From positions 1 through 9,614 of the forward strand of contig CALHUZ010000524.1 of assembly GCA_938039305.1 (NCBI GenBank): 9,614 bases of DNA, written 5' to 3'. Each line of letters begins with the position of its first letter. Position 1 is the first letter of the stretch. Of this stretch, positions 6,223-9,614 are shown piece after piece. The notes under the pieces are model-generated. The model searched no databases. It saw only the letters and a list, made by a program, of their open reading frames with translations, and was not told the DNA's origin. The stretch comes from an uncultured Saprospiraceae bacterium (GTDB lineage: Bacteria; Bacteroidota; Bacteroidia; Chitinophagales; Saprospiraceae). The position numbers and the translations under genes were made by a program.

Positions 6223-7416
6223 CTAATTGTCCTTGGCGACCTTTAGCCTTCTAATCAAGAATATGCTTACAATACAAAAGAACACGGATAGATAGCCCAA
6301 GATCTCATATCGTTCATATAATTGTGAGCCTTCATCTATAAATACGACAAGACCACCAATCAACGATGCTAAGGCTATCGCAAGTTGTTGAAGAGCTGAC
6401 TTCATGCTCATGAAACTCCCTCGATTTTCTTGACCTACAGAGGCTGTTATGATCGTATTAGCAGGGATCATACGGCTGCTGCCAAATATGAAAAACAAAG
6501 TAGTAAAGATAAGCGCGTATGCCACTGGGCTTGGTTGCATATGAGAGATTGCGATTGTTGGAATGAAAGACAAGATGATGGCCACTGTAAATACTTTGAG
6601 TACTCCAATCTTGTCAGTAAGCCTGCCAACAAGGGGAGCGGATATGACCATTGCTAAACCACCAAATAGAAAAATGTTGGTTACATCTGTCTGATCAAAC
6701 CCTACATTTCTAATCATGTAAGGTGAGATAAAAGGAATAATCATAAAGTGGCCTAAAATCAAAATTGATCCAAGCAGTAAAGCATTGAGTTGATTTGAAT
6801 CCGAGAGTAATGCAGATATCGTACGCTTTACTGATGGACGATGAACGGGTTCTTCAAGGTGGGTTTTTATACTAGGAAATTTCCAGATAATGAGAAGTAT
6901 AATGATTACTCCTATAGAACCTAAACATAAAAAAGGAGTTCGCCATGTATAGTTATCTGCGAGGTAAAGCCCAAAAGGAATACCTAAAGCGGAAGCAGCC
7001 GAGAATGCTCCTACCAGTACACCCATCGCCTTTCCGCGTTCTTTAAATTTGTATAGATCCGAAACCACAGCAAAAGCTAAAGCGCCAATGACACCGCCAA
7101 AAGCACCGGTCAAAAACCTCAAAGACACCAACATCACATAGCTCGAGGCAAGTCCACATAGTAAGGTGCCGATGACAAAACCCGAATAAAGAAATAGCAA
7201 AGCTGTCTTGCGATCAAAACGATCCAGAAACAGAAATGCACACATGCTGGAGATGAAAGCCCCTATGGCATAGGATGATACGAGGTATGTGTATTGTGCT
7301 GCTGTTAGATCAAAAGTCCTAATGAATATATCACCCAAAGGCATGATCAACATGGTATCGATGATATGCGTAAAGTTAATAGTCGCTAACGCGTATAAAG
7401 CAAAGGATCTTGACAC
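6223..7416 (-). CDS. Major facilitator superfamily transporter (DHA1/AraJ-like exporter)
   Basis: This 397-residue protein has twelve predicted membrane helices, the normal size for the DHA1-type proton-antiport exporters (drug, sugar or metabolite efflux). MFS motif A is visible in both halves: F-L-D-R-F-D-R-K-T (63-71) after the second helix, and GRLTDKIG in the second half. The central region with ASALGIPFGLYLADNYTWRTPF (around 139-160) is typical of the AraJ-like group. The start is GTG at 7414-7416; in-frame TAA lies a few codons upstream, and the sequence from SRSFALYALATINFTHIID aligns with the family's N-terminus, so GTG is well supported. It follows the isomerase-like gene by only 4 nt, implying translational coupling. 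The substrate cannot be inferred. Confidence 0.92.
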   Translation of the reverse strand: MSRSFALYALATINFTHIIDTMLIMPLGDIFIRTFDLTAAQYTYLVSSYAIGAFISSMCAFLFLDRFDRKTALLFLYSGFVIGTLLCGLASSYVMLVSLRFLTGAFGGVIGALAFAVVSDLYKFKERGKAMGVLVGAFSAASALGIPFGLYLADNYTWRTPFLCLGSIGVIIILLIIWKFPSIKTHLEEPVHRPSVKRTISALLSDSNQLNALLLGSILILGHFMIIPFISPYMIRNVGFDQTDVTNIFLFGGLAMVISAPLVGRLTDKIGVLKVFTVAIILSFIPTIAISHMQPSPVAYALIFTTLFFIFGSSRMIPANTIITASVGQENRGSFMSMKSALQQLAIALASLIGGLVVFIDEGSQLYERYEILGYLSVFFCIVSIFLIRRLKVAKDN

Positions 7417-7420
7417 CCAG

Positions 7421-7735
7421 TTAGTTTAGAGACATGGCAGGCAACAAGTGAACTGTATTGTAAAACATCAATTCATTGTAGTCAAAATCCATGTAAGGCG
7501 TCATCGGCAATTCATCAATATATGCCAAGAGTTCGCTTTCACTTTCAGCGATCATCACAGCCCAAACACGACTGCGATCTGCGGCTACTGTATACGATAA
7601 GAGCTTGCCACTCGCAAACAAGTCATCAAGAGAAGCTCTTTGCTCAGGAATCATATTGAGGAAGTCTTCCGTTATCGGTTGAGGTACATCGAACTCAACC
7701 ATATACTGCTTTAAAAATTCGTTATGTAGGTCCAT
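7421..7735 (-). CDS. Muconolactone isomerase-like small protein (ferredoxin-like dimeric alpha/beta barrel)
   Basis: This 104-residue protein has the shape and sequence spacing of the muconolactone delta-isomerase-like group: a first strand (YMVEFDVPQ, 11-19), a helix with IPEQRASLDDLFASGKL (29-45), strands LSYTVAA and RVWAVMIAE (46-64), and a last helix with ELLAYIDELPMTPYM (68-82). The true enzyme acts in the beta-ketoadipate pathway, but no other gene of that pathway is here, so the assignment is to the fold, not the reaction; a small-molecule binding, monooxygenase or isomerase role is possible. Its ATG lies inside the upstream lipoprotein gene (14-nt overlap), and the MFS gene follows after 4 nt. 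Confidence 0.75.
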   Translation of the reverse strand: MDLHNEFLKQYMVEFDVPQPITEDFLNMIPEQRASLDDLFASGKLLSYTVAADRSRVWAVMIAESESELLAYIDELPMTPYMDFDYNELMFYNTVHLLPAMSLN

Positions 7736-8246
7736 TTACTGCAAAGTTCATGGTGAGTCGACTTTCTATTTCCGCAGGTGTGGATTGTATAAAGTTGAGC
7801 CGCACTTCAAGTGTTAAATTATCTTCGAGCAATATATCCTTTACATCTGGTAAGGAGCTTAAAAGCTGTACTTCTTTTACATTATTGAGACCTATTCTAT
7901 CATGATAAAAGACTTCTTTGTTGACGGTTTCGTCTTGAGATACTACACGTACAGATATCTCTCTTATGATAGCCCAGTCGATAGCTAAGAATCGAGCATC
8001 AAGGATCGCTTGTGTTGGCTGTATGCTGCTGATAGCACTGGTGTCTACATCGCTATTGATATAATTCCGGATACGTGTAGGCACATCTCTTATGTAGAAG
8101 TAGTGTGTATCGAAGGAGTTAAGTCCTGCAGGAATACTGAAATCTGCTTCAAGGCGCATTTCAAATAGTGCTACCTCAGAGTCTCCACAACTCACGGTCA
8201 TAAACCCTATGGCGATCAAAATGTATAAAAAGAGTTGCTTTATCAT
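7722..8246 (-). CDS. Hypothetical lipoprotein
   Basis: This 174-residue protein is not recognised. Residues 1-20 form a lipoprotein signal: positively charged start, hydrophobic core (LFLYILIAIGFM) and T-V-S-C with Cys20 to be lipidated; the tail after it is G-D-S-E, less acidic than an export signal, so outer-membrane periplasmic side is more likely. The mature part reads as alternating strands (FEMRLEADFSI, ISVRVVSQ, LTLEVRLNFI, SRLTMNFAV), suggesting a small beta-sandwich domain. It overlaps the isomerase-like gene by 14 nt, so the two are translationally coupled, and it follows the helicase gene after 68 nt. Confidence 0.8.
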   Translation of the reverse strand: MIKQLFLYILIAIGFMTVSCGDSEVALFEMRLEADFSIPAGLNSFDTHYFYIRDVPTRIRNYINSDVDTSAISSIQPTQAILDARFLAIDWAIIREISVRVVSQDETVNKEVFYHDRIGLNNVKEVQLLSSLPDVKDILLEDNLTLEVRLNFIQSTPAEIESRLTMNFAVNGPT

Positions 8247-8269
8247 GTCTTCGACTTATATAAGCGATT

Positions 8270-8305
8270 CAAGTCTATAGATGTTGTGCAGAAGCCTTGC
8301 GAAAA
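8270..8305 (-). promoter_or_regulatory. Weak candidate promoter for lipoprotein-isomerase-MFS cassette
   Basis: On the minus strand TAGACTTG (8270-8277) differs by one base from TAnnTTTG, and a TTCG (TTTTCG, 8300-8305) stands 22 nt upstream in place of TTTG. Two mismatches make this weak. Downstream an imperfect hairpin, GACTT (8253-8257) with AAGTC (8271-8275), overlaps the -7-like element. The gap of 68 nt from the helicase stop makes a separate promoter plausible, but read-through from the helicase is equally possible. Confidence 0.2.
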
Positions 8306-8314
8306 AAGAGAAGA

Positions 8315-9614
8315 CTACTTCTGTGCAGCGGCGATCATCTTCTTCACTCTATCTATGAGTCGCTCAGAAGACAGTTTTTCTCTTAATCTATCAACAACAA
8401 TTGGGAAAGAAAAAGGAGTGAAATTTTGAGGACGAGTTATGATTATTTTTTGATTTTGGATTCGCGTTAGTGCGGCTCTTAAGCGAGATTCTTCAAATTG
8501 GAAAGTCATGACCTCATCATAAGTCTGAAGATATAAGAGGTTGTCAGGATCGTATTCTTTAAAGACATCAAAAATCAAAGCAGCGGAAGATTGTAGGTGT
8601 CTTTCTTTTTTATGTTTTCCAGGATAACCTTGAAAGATCATTCCAGATATTTTTCCAATATCTCTGAATTGTCTTCGAGCGATCTCTACAGAATTCAAAC
8701 TATTTTGAATATCAAGCACCAAGTCCTTTGTTGTAAAAAGTTCTTTTGTAATTATTTCTAAATCAATCTTTTGATCACTTAATAATTCGAAACCATAATC
8801 ATTCATGGCTATGCTGAATGTGATGCTATACCGCTCCGACAATCTTTGCGCAAGCAGTGCTCCCATACCTTCATGAACAAAGCGTCCTTCAAATGGATAG
8901 AAAAGTAAATGATACCCATCTTTTGACGATATGTACTCTATTAGAAACTCTTCTTCATTAGGCAAGTGCGATTGAGTAGACTGCTGTTCTAATAGGGGCG
9001 TTAGTACTTCAGTTTCTATTTCCTCTATGATGCCGTGTGTATAGTTGCTTAGTTTTTTTCTAATTAGATCTGAGAGGGTAGAGGACAAAGGCATTCTACC
9101 TCCCATCCAAGAATGTACTCTTGCTTTCTTGGCTTTAGACTTTTTTACTTGGAGTGTCATGTCCTTGATCCTTACATATTCTAATGTCCTTCCAGCGAAC
9201 CAGAATGCATCCCCAGGTGACATACTTGACGCAAAATATTCTTCTATGTTTCCAAGTCTTTTACCCGAGACAAAGGCGACGCTGATTGATGAGCTGCTGA
9301 CGATTGTGCCAATAGACATACGATGCCTTCGGGCAATCGTTTTATCAGTGACCTTATAAATACCGTCTTCTATTATGACTTTATGGTACTCATCATAAGC
9401 GCTTAGAGATGGGCCTCCAGTTACTAAGAAGCTAAGCATCCATTCCCATTCTTCTCTAGACATAGAGTCGTAGCAAAAGGTTTTTTTCACTTCATCGTAA
9501 ATGGTCTTCTCTTCAAACCCATCTGAGACAGCCAATGTCGTGAGGTACTGTATCAATACATCGTAAGATCTAATGTATGGGATACGAGGCTCTAAGACGC
9601 CATCAGCAATGGCA
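8315..9614 (-). CDS. Ligase-associated DNA damage response DEXH box helicase (Lhr-like), C-terminal half, 5' end cut by window
   Basis: About 432 residues of the C-terminal half of an Lhr-type superfamily 2 helicase, usually about 800-830 residues; the DEXH motor lies beyond the window. The frame stays open to the window edge; a TTG at 9556 is internal, because in-frame codons before it (EPRIPYIRSYDV) match the family. Seen: a winged-helix-like region near the start; the Lhr beta-barrel region with ARRHRMSIGTIV and SGKRLGNIEEYF; the diagnostic WMGGRMPLS (9083-9109); and the family's C-terminal block RALTRIQ-type segment followed by IITRPQNFTPFSFPIVVDRLREKLSSE. In many bacteria this helicase is encoded with an ATP-dependent ligase, an exonuclease and the PdeM phosphoesterase in a DNA-repair operon; none of these lies immediately downstream here. 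Confidence 0.9.
   Translation of the reverse strand, partial: AIADGVLEPRIPYIRSYDVLIQYLTTLAVSDGFEEKTIYDEVKKTFCYDSMSREEWEWMLSFLVTGGPSLSAYDEYHKVIIEDGIYKVTDKTIARRHRMSIGTIVSSSSISVAFVSGKRLGNIEEYFASSMSPGDAFWFAGRTLEYVRIKDMTLQVKKSKAKKARVHSWMGGRMPLSSTLSDLIRKKLSNYTHGIIEEIETEVLTPLLEQQSTQSHLPNEEEFLIEYISSKDGYHLLFYPFEGRFVHEGMGALLAQRLSERYSITFSIAMNDYGFELLSDQKIDLEIITKELFTTKDLVLDIQNSLNSVEIARRQFRDIGKISGMIFQGYPGKHKKERHLQSSAALIFDVFKEYDPDNLLYLQTYDEVMTFQFEESRLRAALTRIQNQKIIITRPQNFTPFSFPIVVDRLREKLSSERLIDRVKKMIAAAQK

Noticed and set aside
6430..6657. 75-codon + strand ORF with several Cys and Tyr
   Set aside because: It lies wholly antisense to MFS membrane helices, which commonly create such open frames.
8235..8429. 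64-codon + strand ORF spanning the lipoprotein start and helicase end
   Set aside because: Most of it is antisense to the helicase C-terminus, and its composition follows that gene's complement.
9045..9359. 104-codon + strand ORF inside the helicase gene
   Set aside because: It is antisense to well-conserved helicase codons, has no recognisable domain and no promoter or ribosome site.
1..9614. DNA repair link between dinB at the left end and the Lhr-type helicase at the right end
   Set aside because: They are on opposite strands, nine unrelated genes apart, and both are widespread housekeeping repair genes.

Overview
The window looks like a chromosomal piece from a member of the Bacteroidota, perhaps a marine-type or Saprospira/Flavobacteria-like lineage; the order cannot be fixed from this sequence. 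Several things point this way: a TonB-dependent receptor with STN, carboxypeptidase-like and plug domains beside a FecR-type anti-sigma factor with a DUF4974 tail; a DUF6580 membrane protein; the ligase-associated Lhr-type helicase; almost no Shine-Dalgarno sequences; a TTTG...TAnnTTTG promoter; and a lipoprotein with an acidic S-D-D export-type tail. Base composition is moderately AT-rich throughout and no mobile element, tRNA, rRNA or CRISPR is visible. Coding density is very high, and no gap reaches 100 bp.

Layout. Only the first gene, the C-terminal half of DNA polymerase IV (dinB, 1-738), is on the + strand; it is cut by the window start. It converges on a long co-directional minus-strand block. 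In transcription order (right to left) this runs: the C-terminal half of a ligase-associated DEXH helicase (8315-9614, cut by the window end); a small unknown lipoprotein (7722-8246); a muconolactone-isomerase-like small protein (7421-7735); an MFS exporter (6223-7416); a promoter region with overlapping palindromes (6155-6219); a DUF6580 integral membrane protein (5536-6132); a FrnE/DsbA-like thioredoxin-fold protein (4946-5512 or slightly longer); an 81-bp gap with a possible 14-codon leader ORF; a lipoprotein with a zinc-metallopeptidase signature (4400-4864); a FecR anti-sigma factor (3434-4384); and a TonB-dependent receptor (754-3426).

How the genes may work together. Three tight clusters can be seen. 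(1) Lipoprotein, isomerase-like protein and MFS (14-nt overlap, then a 4-nt gap) form a translationally linked cassette, perhaps concerned with handling or exporting a small molecule. (2) DUF6580 and FrnE share a recognisable Bacteroidota-type promoter. (3) Metallopeptidase lipoprotein, FecR and TonB receptor (15-nt and 7-nt gaps) resemble a cell-surface signalling/uptake locus. In that third cluster the position usually held by an ECF sigma factor is taken by a probable surface-exposed, zinc-binding lipoprotein. This is the most unusual arrangement in the window, and the proposed surface protease plus sensing receptor system is an inference from gene order and motifs. The two terminal genes (dinB and the helicase) are DNA-repair functions at opposite ends and are not evidently linked.
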